Shown piece by piece: positions 1-11,634 of a stretch of 64,000 nt of DNA (positions within the stretch are counted from its first letter, which is position 1; each line of letters begins with the position of its first letter). The DNA comes from Gammaproteobacteria bacterium (lineage in GTDB: Bacteria > Pseudomonadota > Gammaproteobacteria > Nitrococcales > Nitrococcaceae). The stretch covers positions 62,001 to 126,000 of the forward strand of contig JAUILK010000004.1 in NCBI GenBank assembly GCA_030433275.1, given 5' to 3'. The notes beneath the pieces are model-generated. The model ran no database searches and was not told the origin of the DNA. It saw nothing but the letters and a program-made list of their open reading frames with translations. A program made the position numbers and the translations under genes.

Positions 1-814
1 CGCCACAATAGCCGATCTCCCGGCAGGCCTGGGCGCAGCGTTGGCCAATTGCGTGACGTTGCTCGGCCGTGATCCCAGGTGCTGGAGATTCTTCGGCTAC
101 CTTCTGGTGGCGCCGCTGCATGGAGCAATCACGCTCACCGAGGTGAATGGCATTGCCATACTGATCCGCTAACACTTGGATTTCGATGTGGCGCGGGCGC
201 TCTAGAAACTTCTCCATGTAGACGATGACGCTGCCGAAGGCGGTGCGTGCTTCAGCCCGTGTCACGGCGATAGAGTGCAGTAGACTGGCCTCGCTATGGA
301 CGACGCGCATGCCGCGGCCACCACCTCCGGCGGCTGCTTTGATGATGACCGGATAACCGATTTCGGCGGCGAGCCTCAGATTGGCTTCGGCATCATCACC
401 GAGTGGCCCATTGGAGCCTGGAACGCAAGGAATTCCGGTGCTCTGCATTGCGCGAATTGCGGAAACTTTATCACCCATGAGTTGTATGGTTTCCGCCCGA
501 GGCCCGATGAAGACGAACCCGGAACTCTCCACTCGCTCTACAAAACCGGCATTCTCCGCAAGAAAACCGTAACCTGGATGAATCGCCACTGCATCGGTGA
601 CTTCAGCCGCACTGATGATTGCCGGTATGTTCAAATAGCTTTCACTCGAGGGCGGTGGACCGATGCACACCGACTCATCGGCAAGTCTCACATGTTTGAG
701 CTCCCGGTCAGCGCTTGAGTGAACTGCAACCGTACGCACGCCGAGCTCGCGACAAGCCCGCAGGATACGCAATGCGATTTCGCCGCGATTAGCGATGAGG
801 ATCTTGTCCAGCAT
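1..814 (-). CDS. accC: Biotin carboxylase subunit of acetyl-CoA carboxylase (partial)
   Basis: This is the N-terminal 271 codons of AccC; the rest lies beyond the left edge of the window. AccC carboxylates the biotin on BCCP using ATP and bicarbonate, the first half of malonyl-CoA synthesis. The protein opens with [17 protein letters not shown], the signature start of the family, and the ATP-grasp glycine-rich loop ([14 protein letters not shown]) is readable at about 300-350. It lies directly downstream of accB on the same strand with a gap of under 60 bases, the usual accB-accC operon. The only odd feature is the truncation by the window edge. Confidence 0.96.
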   Translation of the reverse strand, partial: MLDKILIANRGEIALRILRACRELGVRTVAVHSSADRELKHVRLADESVCIGPPPSSESYLNIPAIISAAEVTDAVAIHPGYGFLAENAGFVERVESSGFVFIGPRAETIQLMGDKVSAIRAMQSTGIPCVPGSNGPLGDDAEANLRLAAEIGYPVIIKAAAGGGGRGMRVVHSEASLLHSIAVTRAEARTAFGSVIVYMEKFLERPRHIEIQVLADQYGNAIHLGERDCSMQRRHQKVAEESPAPGITAEQRHAIGQRCAQACREIGYCG

Positions 815-871
815 CGATGATAATCCGTTGCCTTGGTGGGGCGAACAAAGCGATGTTGGTGAGCAACGCGC

Positions 872-1342
872 CTATTCGATGATAAACAGAGGCTGATCGT
901 ACTCGACCGGCTGGGCGTTCTCCACCAGGACCCGCTCCACTACACCGGCTACATCGGCCTCAATCTGATTGAGCATCTTCATAGCCTCAATGATGCACAA
1001 CGTGTCTCCGACGCGCACACTCTGACCCTCCTCCACGAAAGGCTTCGCGCCTGGCGAGGAGGCCCGGTAAAAAGTGCCCACCATCGGCGAGCGCAGTACA
1101 TGGCCACTGATGGGTGGCTCTTCTCCCGGAGGTTGAGCCACGGGCCAAGTTGCGGCCAGCGGGGCAGCGGGTTGTGCAGTCGGTGGCAGCGATGTATGGC
1201 CCGGAGCCGAGACTTGCGACAACGCTGCTGCAGGGCTGCTGCGGCTGATCCGAATCGACTCCTCGCCCTCTCGAATCTCGATCTCGTTGACGCCTGATTC
1301 CTCGAGCAACTCGATCAAGCGTTTAATTTTGCGAATGTCCAT
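872..1342 (-). CDS. accB: Biotin carboxyl carrier protein of acetyl-CoA carboxylase
   Basis: BCCP carries the biotin that shuttles carboxyl groups between biotin carboxylase (AccC) and the carboxyltransferase. The 156-residue length is normal. The N-terminal helix ([20 protein letters not shown]) is followed by a Pro/Ala-rich flexible linker at about residues 35-75 and a C-terminal biotinyl domain with the biotin-attachment motif EAMKM around residue 120. It is five bases downstream of aroQ and upstream of accC, so aroQ-accB-accC probably form one transcript. Confidence 0.97.
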   Translation of the reverse strand: MDIRKIKRLIELLEESGVNEIEIREGEESIRISRSSPAAALSQVSAPGHTSLPPTAQPAAPLAATWPVAQPPGEEPPISGHVLRSPMVGTFYRASSPGAKPFVEEGQSVRVGDTLCIIEAMKMLNQIEADVAGVVERVLVENAQPVEYDQPLFIIE

Positions 1343-1347
1343 TTCAG

Positions 1348-1791
1348 TCAGCCCCGCTTCGCATTCCGCAGCGCCGCGTACAGTGCCAATTCATAGCCTA
1401 GAGGGCCCAGACCGCTGATCACCCCGGCCGCAATATCGCTCAAATAAGAATGTCGACGAAACGATTCGCGAGCATGCACGTTAGTAATATGTACCTCTAT
1501 GAATGGTATCCCGACCCCGAGCAGGGCATCCCGCAGGGCGATACTGGTATGCGTCAAAGCCCCCGGGTTGATGATGATATAAGCGACGCCTTGCTGGGCG
1601 GCTCGATGAATACGCTCAATAAGCTCATGCTCGGCATTACTCTGAAAGGCCTCGAGCTCGATAGTTGCCGCTTCGGCCTGATCCATTAGGCGCTGAACTA
1701 TCGTCTGCAAGGTCTCGGTGCCGTAGCGGCCAGGCTCGCGTGTCCCGAGCAGGTTAAGATTGGGCCCGTTGAGCACCAAAATCTTGGTCAT
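1348..1791 (-). CDS. aroQ: 3-dehydroquinate dehydratase, type II
   Basis: Converts 3-dehydroquinate to 3-dehydroshikimate in the shikimate pathway. The start at 1791 is chosen over an upstream in-frame ATG at 1959 because the family begins [20 protein letters not shown] and a purine-rich ribosome binding site (AAGAAAGGGAA) directly precedes it. The 147-residue length is typical for the dodecameric type II enzyme. Visible motifs are the flexible active-site loop ([12 protein letters not shown]), the substrate-binding stretch [10 protein letters not shown] and the catalytic histidine segment [11 protein letters not shown]. It heads an aroQ-accB-accC cluster, a common gammaproteobacterial order. 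Confidence 0.96.
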   Translation of the reverse strand: MTKILVLNGPNLNLLGTREPGRYGTETLQTIVQRLMDQAEAATIELEAFQSNAEHELIERIHRAAQQGVAYIIINPGALTHTSIALRDALLGVGIPFIEVHITNVHARESFRRHSYLSDIAAGVISGLGPLGYELALYAALRNAKRG

Positions 1792-2104
1792 TTCCCTTTC
1801 TTCGCGGCAGCGTTGGAGGTGGCCGTAGCTGTCGCGGGATTTTGAACTACCCCAGCTATTTTGTCCAGATTCTGCCGTTTTTATCGATTTTTCGCTGCAG
1901 ATGGGCGCATGGCGTGCTTCCTCGGCCAGGCAAACAATGCCGAGTGAGTACGCGTGCAATCATGCCGATGGACTAAATAACGCTGCATATCATGCAGAGC
2001 CGGTAAAAATTCGATTCATGGTTGCGTTGCGAATCGGCCCCACTCATTACCTGCCAACTCGCCTGCCACGGTTATGCGCCGCATCAGACAGCGGGGGCCG
2101 TTTG
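1792..2104. other. Intergenic region upstream of aroQ
   Basis: About 310 bases between the aroQ start and the end of the thioredoxin-like gene. The ribosome binding site of aroQ lies at its left end, and the aroQ-accB-accC promoter should lie here, but I could not pick out a convincing -35/-10 pair. No open frame in it resembles a protein I know. Confidence 0.4.
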
Positions 2105-2623
2105 CTACAGCAGTTCGCGTATCACGGCTTCGATATCGGGACGCTTGACCTCTTTGCGGAACACGTGCCGAATACGCCCTGTACGGTCGATCACCGCGGT
2201 GTACGGCAACGTCCCTTGCTCGTTGCCGTAGTTCGTGGCGACATCCATAGCGGCCTCGACACCATAGAGCACGGGATAGTTGATACTTAGCTTAGCGGCA
2301 AAGTCGCGAATCGCAGCCCTATTGTCGACGGCGACTCCAAGCACTTGTAAGCCGCGTTCCCCATACTGTTGCTGCAGCGCTATGAGAAGCGGAATCTCGC
2401 GGCGACAAGGCGCGCACCAGGTAGCCCAAAAATTAAGCAATACGAGCTTGCCGTCCCACCCGGCAATGCTTTTTTTGCCGCCGCTTACCGCCGGCAACGT
2501 AAAGGCTGGGCGCTGACTCCCCTCGGGATTGTCATACCAAGTGTGACTACCGATTCCTACCGTGACGCCGACCAGCGCGACAATCAGGACAATCAGCGAC
2601 CACCAAAACGGCCCTCGGCTCAT
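2105..2623 (-). CDS. TlpA/ResA-like membrane-anchored thioredoxin-fold protein
   Basis: A 172-residue redoxin with one N-terminal membrane segment (about residues 8-24) and a periplasmic thioredoxin fold. The active site WCAPC is at residues 69-73 in the context NFWATWCAPCRREIP, typical of TlpA/ResA proteins that reduce disulfides outside the cytoplasm, for example in cytochrome c maturation. The start codon overlaps the stop of dsbD by four bases, so the two are translationally coupled and DsbD is the likely source of its electrons (inference). The exact substrate cannot be told from sequence. Confidence 0.9.
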   Translation of the reverse strand: MSRGPFWWSLIVLIVALVGVTVGIGSHTWYDNPEGSQRPAFTLPAVSGGKKSIAGWDGKLVLLNFWATWCAPCRREIPLLIALQQQYGERGLQVLGVAVDNRAAIRDFAAKLSINYPVLYGVEAAMDVATNYGNEQGTLPYTAVIDRTGRIRHVFRKEVKRPDIEAVIRELL

Positions 2624-4488
2624 GATGCACTCCCAAAGAGACCGAGTTGTGCGCGCTGCAGAAAAGCAGCGGGTTCGAGGAAACCCACTACGCGCAAATC
2701 ACGACGCTCCTGGCCATCTGGGCCGAAGAACATGACTGCCGGCGGTAGAAATACGTCGAGGTGTCGAAGCAACGTCTTGTGGGTGGAGCTCATCGCGGTG
2801 ACATCGGCGCGCAACCTAACCGCTTGGGAAAGCAATTGCTGGACTTGAGGATCGCTGAACGTCCGCTCATCAAGCTCCACACAATAAACGCACCAATCCG
2901 CATACACATCCAGTATGACTGGTTGGCCTGAGGCGTTGGCCTGCTGTAGCGCAGCATTGAGTTCCTGAACGCTGTTCACTTGGCGAAAACTATGCGCGGA
3001 AGCCACATTGACCGAAGTCGGTGGTGCGGCGACAAGTGTGCGTAGCGGTTGATGCAAATCACTTCCCCCGGTGGCCACACCGACCAGAGCTGCACCGCCC
3101 CAGAGCAGCAACAGCAGCCCCCCGGTTTTGCGCAGCCGCTGCATGCCGTCCGCCTCGCTGGTGAGCCGATCCAAGCCGCCCAAGTAGACGCCGCAGCCAA
3201 GCAGCAGCATGCCCCATAACGCCAAACTAAGCTCAGACGGCAGCACCCGCTCGAGCATCCACAGCGCGACCGCCAGGAAAAGAACGCCGAAGATCCGGCG
3301 CACCGTTTCCATCCAGTGTCCGGCTTGTGGCAACCATTTTCCGGCGGCAGTTCCGATCAGCAACAGTGGTACACCCATTCCGTTGGCAAGTACGAACAGC
3401 GCGAGCCCGCCCAGCCAGGCCTCGCCGGTGCTGCTGATAAAGACCAGCGCCGCAATCAACGCCGGCCCGGAGCAGGCGCCGACGATCAGCACGGAGAGCG
3501 CCCCCATGGCGGCCACGCCCACCACGGTGCCACCGCGCTGATGCCGCGAGGCTTCGAAAAGCCGGGTCTGCCAACGGTTGGGTAGTTGCAGCTCGTAGAG
3601 CCCGAACATCGATAACGCCAAAGCGATGAATACGGCCGCGAACGCGCCAAGAAACCAGGGGTTTTGTAGATCGGCTTGTACTGCCTGCCCACTGAGGCCG
3701 GCGATGACTCCGGCGATCGCATAGGCCACTGCCGTACTCTCGACATAGACCAGGGAGAGCAGAAAGGCGCGTGCTCCTTTGCGCCGCTGGCGATCGCCGG
3801 CGATCAGCCCCGAGAGGATCGGTATCATCGGGTACAGACAGGCGGTGAACGCGAGCAATAAGCCAGCCACAAAAAAGGCCGCGAGAATGGCCAGTGGTTG
3901 CCCCTCCTGTAGAACGCGAGTCAGCTGATTCGTTCCAGCCGACAACAAATCGATATCCGCCGCATTTGCAGGCGCGGCGGCATTTCGAGCTGTTCCGGCA
4001 TCTGTGCCGAGGCTTGCATTTGCTGGAGTGAGGCGCAAATGGGTAGTCTGTGGCGGGTAACATAGTCCGGCATCAGCACAGCCCTGATAGCGGACCACCA
4101 GCTCGAGCGGCTGCTGTGTCGCATGCTTGAGCTGTAGCACGGTCTCGATCGGGTGATGATAAACTTCCAGACGACCGAAGTATGGGTCGTCTTTGGATTC
4201 CCCGGGCGGGGTCTGTGCGCGCTGAATTGCGTTATCTGCGTCTGCCAGCTCAAAGGCCAGCTTATCACGATATAGATAATAACCTGGCTGTATATCCCAG
4301 CGCGTGACGATGCGATCCGGGGTGATCAACTCGGCGCTGACTGGAAATGCGCGCTCCACTGGCAAGAGTGCCGGCTCATCATTCCCAAGCAAGCCGCCGA
4401 ATAGGCTGCTCGATGCAGCGCCGGCACCGCAGCCTATGGACAATAAAACGAGCAGCGATACAAGGCGAACGATCAGTCGCAGCCTCAT
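2620..4488 (-). CDS. dsbD: Thiol:disulfide interchange protein DsbD
   Basis: Moves reducing power from cytoplasmic thioredoxin across the inner membrane to periplasmic thiol proteins. The 622 residues show all three parts of the family. There is a signal peptide (about 1-25), then an N-terminal immunoglobulin-like domain with the cysteine pair in CADAGLC near residue 140. The membrane domain has cysteines in FTACLYPMIP and VGACSGPALI, and the C-terminal thioredoxin domain has WCVYC (cysteines about 533 and 536). It sits between cutA and a TlpA-like gene whose start overlaps its stop, a common arrangement in gammaproteobacteria. Confidence 0.96.
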   Translation of the reverse strand: MRLRLIVRLVSLLVLLSIGCGAGAASSSLFGGLLGNDEPALLPVERAFPVSAELITPDRIVTRWDIQPGYYLYRDKLAFELADADNAIQRAQTPPGESKDDPYFGRLEVYHHPIETVLQLKHATQQPLELVVRYQGCADAGLCYPPQTTHLRLTPANASLGTDAGTARNAAAPANAADIDLLSAGTNQLTRVLQEGQPLAILAAFFVAGLLLAFTACLYPMIPILSGLIAGDRQRRKGARAFLLSLVYVESTAVAYAIAGVIAGLSGQAVQADLQNPWFLGAFAAVFIALALSMFGLYELQLPNRWQTRLFEASRHQRGGTVVGVAAMGALSVLIVGACSGPALIAALVFISSTGEAWLGGLALFVLANGMGVPLLLIGTAAGKWLPQAGHWMETVRRIFGVLFLAVALWMLERVLPSELSLALWGMLLLGCGVYLGGLDRLTSEADGMQRLRKTGGLLLLLWGGAALVGVATGGSDLHQPLRTLVAAPPTSVNVASAHSFRQVNSVQELNAALQQANASGQPVILDVYADWCVYCVELDERTFSDPQVQQLLSQAVRLRADVTAMSSTHKTLLRHLDVFLPPAVMFFGPDGQERRDLRVVGFLEPAAFLQRAQLGLFGSAS

Positions 4489-4495
4489 CAGCTTG

Positions 4496-4825
4496 TCAAC
4501 CCTTTCGTGCCGTTTGATGGGATACCCAATTAAGATAGTCGGTCAGGCCCCGTTCGACAGGGAGCGCTATGATCTCGGGTAGTTCGTTCGGATTCAGTCG
4601 GCATAGAGTCTCCTGTACGCGAGGATACGCTTCGGCTGTCGTCTTCGCCAGTAGCAAGAGTTCGGAGTCGCGCTCAACCCGCCCTTGCCAACGATAGACC
4701 GAGGTCAAACCAGGCACGATATTCACGCAGGCGGCATGACCGCCCTCCACCAACGCCGTCGCAATGCTTTGTGCAGACGACTCATCCGGACAGGTCGAAA
4801 TTACCAAAAGACAGTTTGTCGCCAC
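4496..4825 (-). CDS. cutA: Divalent cation tolerance protein CutA
   Basis: Small trimeric cytoplasmic protein of 109 residues linked to tolerance of copper and other divalent metals; its molecular role is still debated. Family features are the N-terminal strand LLVISTCPDE, the stretch AACVNIVPGLTSVYRW and the C-terminal ELPEIIALPVERGLTDYLNW. Only seven bases separate it from dsbD downstream, so the two are probably co-transcribed. It is divergent from groES, with the groE control region in between. Confidence 0.95.
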   Translation of the reverse strand: MATNCLLVISTCPDESSAQSIATALVEGGHAACVNIVPGLTSVYRWQGRVERDSELLLLAKTTAEAYPRVQETLCRLNPNELPEIIALPVERGLTDYLNWVSHQTARKG

Positions 4826-4947
4826 GCCGACACACCCTCGATTTTTTCGGCGCGCTGGCCGACTAAGCGTTGAATTTTGACCTTGCCATCCCTATCCCTA
4901 GATCGCCGGCAACGCCAAGAACGGGTGATCGGCTGGCCATCAGACTA

Positions 4948-4975
4948 TTGACTGACACGCCATGGTGATTATTAT
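4948..4975 (+). promoter_or_regulatory. Sigma70-type promoter of groESL
   Basis: TTGACT at 4948-4953 and TATTAT at 4970-4975 are separated by 16 bases, each one mismatch from the sigma70 consensus. The -10 box abuts the CIRCE operator, so a repressor bound there would block polymerase. This is inferred from position and sequence only. Confidence 0.65.
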
Positions 4976-5001
4976 TAGCACTCACTATCGGTGAGTGCTA
5001 A
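4975..5001 (+). promoter_or_regulatory. CIRCE operator (HrcA binding site) of groESL
   Basis: A perfect copy of the CIRCE consensus: TTAGCACTC at 4975-4983, a nine-base spacer, and GAGTGCTAA at 4993-5001. The inverted repeat extends imperfectly outward on both sides (GTGATTAT... ...ATAATCAC). CIRCE is the operator of the HrcA heat-shock repressor and also acts as an mRNA-stabilising hairpin in the groE leader. It is about 60 bases upstream of the groES start and overlaps the end of the predicted -10 box. Confidence 0.95.
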
Positions 5002-5059
5002 TAATCACCGATCACTATGGAAAATTTGCTTGATACATTTTAATAGGGAGTAAGGCTCG

Positions 5060-5350
5060 ATGAAACTACGCCCCTTGCATGATCGAGTGGTCATAAAGCG
5101 CCTGGAGGAGGAGCGGACCTCGCCGGGGGGCATCGTTATCCCGGATACCGCGGCCGAGAAGCCGATTCGTGGCGAGATCATCGCCGTCGGCAACGGCAAG
5201 CAGCTCGACAATGGCGAGATACGGCCGCTGGACGTCACAGTCGGCGATAAGGTGTTGTTCGGCAAATTTGCCGGCACCGAGGTCAAGATCGGCGATGAAG
5301 ACCTCCTCGTGATGCGCGAGGACGATGTCATGGCCGTGATCGAAGACTGA
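5060..5350 (+). CDS. groES: Co-chaperonin GroES
   Basis: Ten-kilodalton heptameric lid of the GroEL folding chamber. The 96 residues begin [18 protein letters not shown] and contain the mobile loop (about residues 17-34, [15 protein letters not shown]) and the conserved [15 protein letters not shown] segment. A ribosome binding site (AGGGAGTAAGG) precedes the ATG. It is the first gene of the groESL operon, with groEL 65 bases downstream, and is controlled by the CIRCE-bearing promoter. Confidence 0.98.
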   Translation: MKLRPLHDRVVIKRLEEERTSPGGIVIPDTAAEKPIRGEIIAVGNGKQLDNGEIRPLDVTVGDKVLFGKFAGTEVKIGDEDLLVMREDDVMAVIED

Positions 5351-5385
5351 TCGCAAGACGTCACAAAGGCTCCCAGAACAGTTAA

Positions 5386-7062
<1,677 letters not shown>

Positions 7063-7098
7063 TAACCCACCCAACCGACCAAATAATACCGGGAAAAA

Positions 7099-7124
7099 GC
7101 CCCGCCAGCGGCGGGGCTTTTTTT
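7099..7124 (+). terminator. Rho-independent terminator of groESL
   Basis: An eight base-pair GC stem (GCCCCGCC at 7099-7106 with GGCGGGGC at 7110-7117) with a three-base loop, followed by seven T residues at 7118-7124. It lies 37 bases after the groEL stop. Confidence 0.92.
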
Positions 7125-7448
7125 ATGTGCCCCATGCTTGGCGCTGTTCCCGAGCTATACGGTGGCAAGGGGACGACTTGGGGTGATAGTCCCCTGCAAC
7201 GCTTGGCACGGGGAAGGATTAGCCAAACGGCGAGGGTGCCCGCCCCGCGCTGGAATCTGTAGGAAGCCGAAGGCAAGGTGCTGGCTCGATAAACAGAAAT
7301 CGCGGAGGAAGCGGGCCCGTCGGTCAGATGTTAGGCCCGCCTTTGTATCTGGGTTACCCAAGCCCTGTGTGGTCTCTGAGGCCTTACCTGACGCGATGTA
7401 ACCGGATGCCTATTTTCGCTTGACCACATCATTTTTCGGTAGGATCGA
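7125..7448. other. Intergenic region between groEL terminator and ggt
   Basis: About 320 bases between two convergent genes. Short open frames here have no recognisable features and no good ribosome binding site. The only structure seen is an inverted repeat, GCGGGCC at 7311-7317 and GGCCCGC at 7334-7340, which could be a weak hairpin downstream of ggt. I find no RNA gene in it. Confidence 0.4.
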
Positions 7449-9176
7449 TCAATCGCCTCGGCTAACCGCGGCCGGCCAGTTCGTCACCTGAGACGAGCCG
7501 TTGCCACGTGGATCCGAAGCGGCTCGAAGCCTATTACCGCGACGTTCCCAGAGAATGGCTTGCATGTTGCCGTAGCTTTGCGCGAGCGGCTCGAAGCGAT
7601 GCCCCATGGCAGCGAGCCGCTCGCGCAACCGGGCACCGAACGCCTCAGGCTCGTATTGGATAGCATCGGGCAGATACTGGTGATGATAACGTGCCCGCGA
7701 AACCCAAGCGGCCGGCGGCTGCCCGTCGGCAAATTCCAAAATGCCCAACAGCACCATGCTCACGATGCGGCTCCCCCCCGGCGTACCCAGCAGGCCGATC
7801 CGCTGCGGGGCCTCGATGAACGTTGGGCTCATGCTGGACAAAGGCCGTTTGCCGGGTGCTATTGCGTTGGCTTCCCCTCCGATCAAACCATAAGCGTTCG
7901 GTTCGCCGGGGTGGGTGGCAAAGTCATCCATTTCATCATTGAGCACGACTCCGGTGCCGGCGGCGACAAAGCCGCTGCCGAACGGATAATTGATCGATAG
8001 CGTGGCCGATACTCGATTACCCGCGGCATCGATTATGGCGAAATGGGTGGTGTCTGCACCTTTACCTGGCGGATCGCCGTGCTCACCAAGGGCGGTGCTG
8101 CGCGTGGCATGGTTCAGTTCGATTCCCTGCCGCAATGCTGCGGCGAAGGCCGCCGAAGCCAGATGCCGGCGCGGGACAGCGACAAAGTCGGGATCACCAA
8201 GAGAGAGGGCCCGTGCTCGATAGGAACGGCGCATGGCTTCCACCACCAAGTGGATGCGGTGGACCTTATCGAGCGAGCCGAGATTGTAACCCGCCAGGAT
8301 GTTGAGCATGACAGCAAGCTGTAGCCCGCCAGCTGACGGCAGCGCTGCCGTGACTACATTCAATCCACGATACCGTAGGTGGACCGGCTCACGCTCGATC
8401 ACTCGGTATTGCCTGAGGTCCTCGAGTGACCAGATCCCACCGGCTGCGCGTACCGCCCTGACCAAGCGATGCGCGATCGAGCCCTCATAGAAACCGGCGC
8501 GGCCGGCTTCGGCGAGGGTCTCCAGCGTGTCGGCGAGCTCGGGCTGACGCAGCACCCAGCCGGTCTCTGGTATGGCCCCAGCCCGCAAAAATACCGCCGC
8601 CGTTGCTCGATAGCGTTCGAGCACCGGGCGTCGCAACTGCGCGAGCCGGCGATAATGTGCGTTGACCGCAAAACCTCGCCGTGCGTAGCGAATTGCCGGC
8701 CGCAGGCTTTCGATGAGCGGTAACCGACCGTAGCGCTCGGCGATGTGGACTAATGCCGCCGGTTCACCCGGGATCGCGGCCGCCAGGGGGCCGTCCAAGG
8801 ACAGACGAGGCCTGGCCTTCCCAGCAGAGTCTAGGTACATGTTCCGAGTAGCTGCTAACGGGGCGCGTTCGCGGCCGTCGATCATGACATCGCGCCCGCT
8901 GGCGGCAACGTGCAGCAGCCAGAAACCGCCACCTCCCAAGCCCGAGCCGGTCGGTTCCACCACGGCCAGCGCAGCACTCGCCGCAACCGCGGCGTCAAAG
9001 GCGTTGCCGCCCTTATTCAACACCTCGAGCGCGGCTTGGGTCGCCAATGGGTGCGCGCTTGCCACGGCCGCCCGCCCTGGGCCGGTTGCCGCCGCGCTCA
9101 GGTTGCCCGCGAAAATCAGAACCGCGGTAACAAAAACAAAAATCAGCGATTGTCGCTGCGCTTGAACGATGCTCAT
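7449..9176 (-). CDS. ggt: Gamma-glutamyltranspeptidase
   Basis: Periplasmic N-terminal-nucleophile hydrolase that cleaves or transfers the gamma-glutamyl group of glutathione. The 575 residues start with a signal peptide (about 1-30, ending NLSAAATG). The precursor is expected to self-cleave before the threonine in GADTTHFAIID (about residue 376), giving the small subunit. Other family motifs are DGRERAP, LNDEMDDF and the glycine-rich PLSSMSPTF and GTPGGSRI segments near the substrate-binding site. It appears to be a single gene, convergent with groESL and downstream of coaD on the same strand. Confidence 0.94.
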   Translation of the reverse strand: MSIVQAQRQSLIFVFVTAVLIFAGNLSAAATGPGRAAVASAHPLATQAALEVLNKGGNAFDAAVAASAALAVVEPTGSGLGGGGFWLLHVAASGRDVMIDGRERAPLAATRNMYLDSAGKARPRLSLDGPLAAAIPGEPAALVHIAERYGRLPLIESLRPAIRYARRGFAVNAHYRRLAQLRRPVLERYRATAAVFLRAGAIPETGWVLRQPELADTLETLAEAGRAGFYEGSIAHRLVRAVRAAGGIWSLEDLRQYRVIEREPVHLRYRGLNVVTAALPSAGGLQLAVMLNILAGYNLGSLDKVHRIHLVVEAMRRSYRARALSLGDPDFVAVPRRHLASAAFAAALRQGIELNHATRSTALGEHGDPPGKGADTTHFAIIDAAGNRVSATLSINYPFGSGFVAAGTGVVLNDEMDDFATHPGEPNAYGLIGGEANAIAPGKRPLSSMSPTFIEAPQRIGLLGTPGGSRIVSMVLLGILEFADGQPPAAWVSRARYHHQYLPDAIQYEPEAFGARLRERLAAMGHRFEPLAQSYGNMQAILWERRGNRLRAASDPRGNGSSQVTNWPAAVSRGD

Positions 9177-9216
9177 TTGCCCTGTGCCATTTCAGCGATC
9201 CGACGCCGAGCACCGG

Positions 9217-10297
<1,081 letters not shown>

Positions 10298-10302
10298 GTT
10301 CG

Positions 10303-11634
10303 TCAATCAGCCGATACATCACCTATTACCGCTTTAGGTCCGACTAACACCGTCACCGTATGCGAGGAATCGACATGCGCTTGGAACGCTTGCTGCGTTT
10401 GCGGCTGCGATACGGCCTCCACTCGCTTCGGAAAGGCTTGCAAATAATCCAAAGGTAGCCGATAGAAGCCGATCATAACCATATGAGCGAGAATGTCTTG
10501 GTTGCTGTCCAGTCGCAACGGGAAACTACCGGTAATGTTACGCTTCGCCGCCGCCAGTCGCTGCCGGCCCGGACCGGCGGCCGCGTAGTGTTGGAGGATA
10601 TTGCGTAATACCCGCAAACTCTCGCCGAGCCTGTCGTTACGCACCGAGCTTGCGAGCTCGAACCAGCCCCGCTGCGCAGCGGTTATCAGGGTGCTGGAAG
10701 TGCTATAGGAGAGGCCACGTTGGGCGCGCATCTCGTCGGCGAGCACGGAAACCATGCCGCTACCGCCGAGCACATGATTAGCGACATAGAGCGGGATATA
10801 GTCGGGGTTGTTACGGGAAATCGTTGGCTCGCCTATTAGAATGTGCGTCTGGGAGGAATCGAATGGGCGTCGGACGATCTTGGCCTTTTTTAGATCCGGC
10901 ACGGGCGGCAAGGCCGGCGCCGCTGAACCCCTTTTTAGCGCTTGCGCCAGCCGCGTAGCGATGGATTCGGCTTGCGGACGTTGCAGGTCACCGACGATCG
11001 CGATGATCGCATTGGCAGCCACATAATAGCGGTCATGAAAGGCCAGCACATCATCTCGGGTGATCGCTTGTACACCGCTGATGCTGCCATGCGGTAGATT
11101 GGCGTAGGGGTGATCACCGAAAAGCGCCTCAGCGAAAGCACGCTCGGCAACGCGGCTCGGGCTTTGCTGTGCCTGGCGCAGACCGATCAGTGCCTGTGCA
11201 CGACGTCGTTCAAGCGCCGCTGCGGGAAAAGTTGGATGATTGAGCACCTTGATGAGGTGCTCGAGCGTGGGCCGCAAATTCTCCGATGCACTTAGGCTTC
11301 GCACGGTGAGTCGAGCCGTGTCACGGCTGTTATTGGTTGCCACCCGCGCGCCGTAGCGCTCGAAGCGCCGTGCAATCGCTCCGGCGTCGAATTCTGTAGT
11401 GCCATCCGTAAGCAGCCGGCTGGTGAGCGTCGCAAGACCCGGTTTGTTTCCATCGCGCGCGGCACCGGCGTCGAAGACCAAGCTCAGATCGACGATCGGC
11501 AACACGGAGGTCGCAACGAAATACACTCGGGTGCCGTTCGCCGTAGTCCAATGTTGAATCTCGGGCATCGCCGCCCGCGCCGCAGGCAGTGCAAGCAGCC
11601 CGCAAAGCGTCAGTATGATAAGCCGCCCTTTCAC
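10303..11634 (-). CDS. M16 family peptidase-like protein, catalytically incomplete subunit
   Basis: A 443-residue exported protein with signal peptide (MKGRLIILTLCGLLALPAARA) and two M16 domains. The position where active M16 enzymes have HxxEH reads LATLTSRLLTDGT, so zinc binding is lost. The C-terminal domain keeps the usual Arg/Tyr-rich region (RGLSYSTSS). Such non-catalytic subunits normally pair with an active M16 subunit, here the adjacent upstream gene whose stop overlaps this start by four bases. The role in periplasmic proteolysis is inferred from the family; the substrate is unknown. Confidence 0.9.
   Translation of the reverse strand: MKGRLIILTLCGLLALPAARAAMPEIQHWTTANGTRVYFVATSVLPIVDLSLVFDAGAARDGNKPGLATLTSRLLTDGTTEFDAGAIARRFERYGARVATNNSRDTARLTVRSLSASENLRPTLEHLIKVLNHPTFPAAALERRRAQALIGLRQAQQSPSRVAERAFAEALFGDHPYANLPHGSISGVQAITRDDVLAFHDRYYVAANAIIAIVGDLQRPQAESIATRLAQALKRGSAAPALPPVPDLKKAKIVRRPFDSSQTHILIGEPTISRNNPDYIPLYVANHVLGGSGMVSVLADEMRAQRGLSYSTSSTLITAAQRGWFELASSVRNDRLGESLRVLRNILQHYAAAGPGRQRLAAAKRNITGSFPLRLDSNQDILAHMVMIGFYRLPLDYLQAFPKRVEAVSQPQTQQAFQAHVDSSHTVTVLVGPKAVIGDVSAD

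Noticed and set aside
4868-4900. Weak sigma32-like promoter (GTTGAA ... ATCCCTAT) upstream of groES
   Set aside because: The -10 part matches the heat-shock consensus poorly and the CIRCE-linked sigma70-type promoter is much better placed.
7138-7401. Short plus-strand open frame after the groEL terminator
   Set aside because: No ribosome binding site, odd composition and no family resemblance; treated as noncoding.
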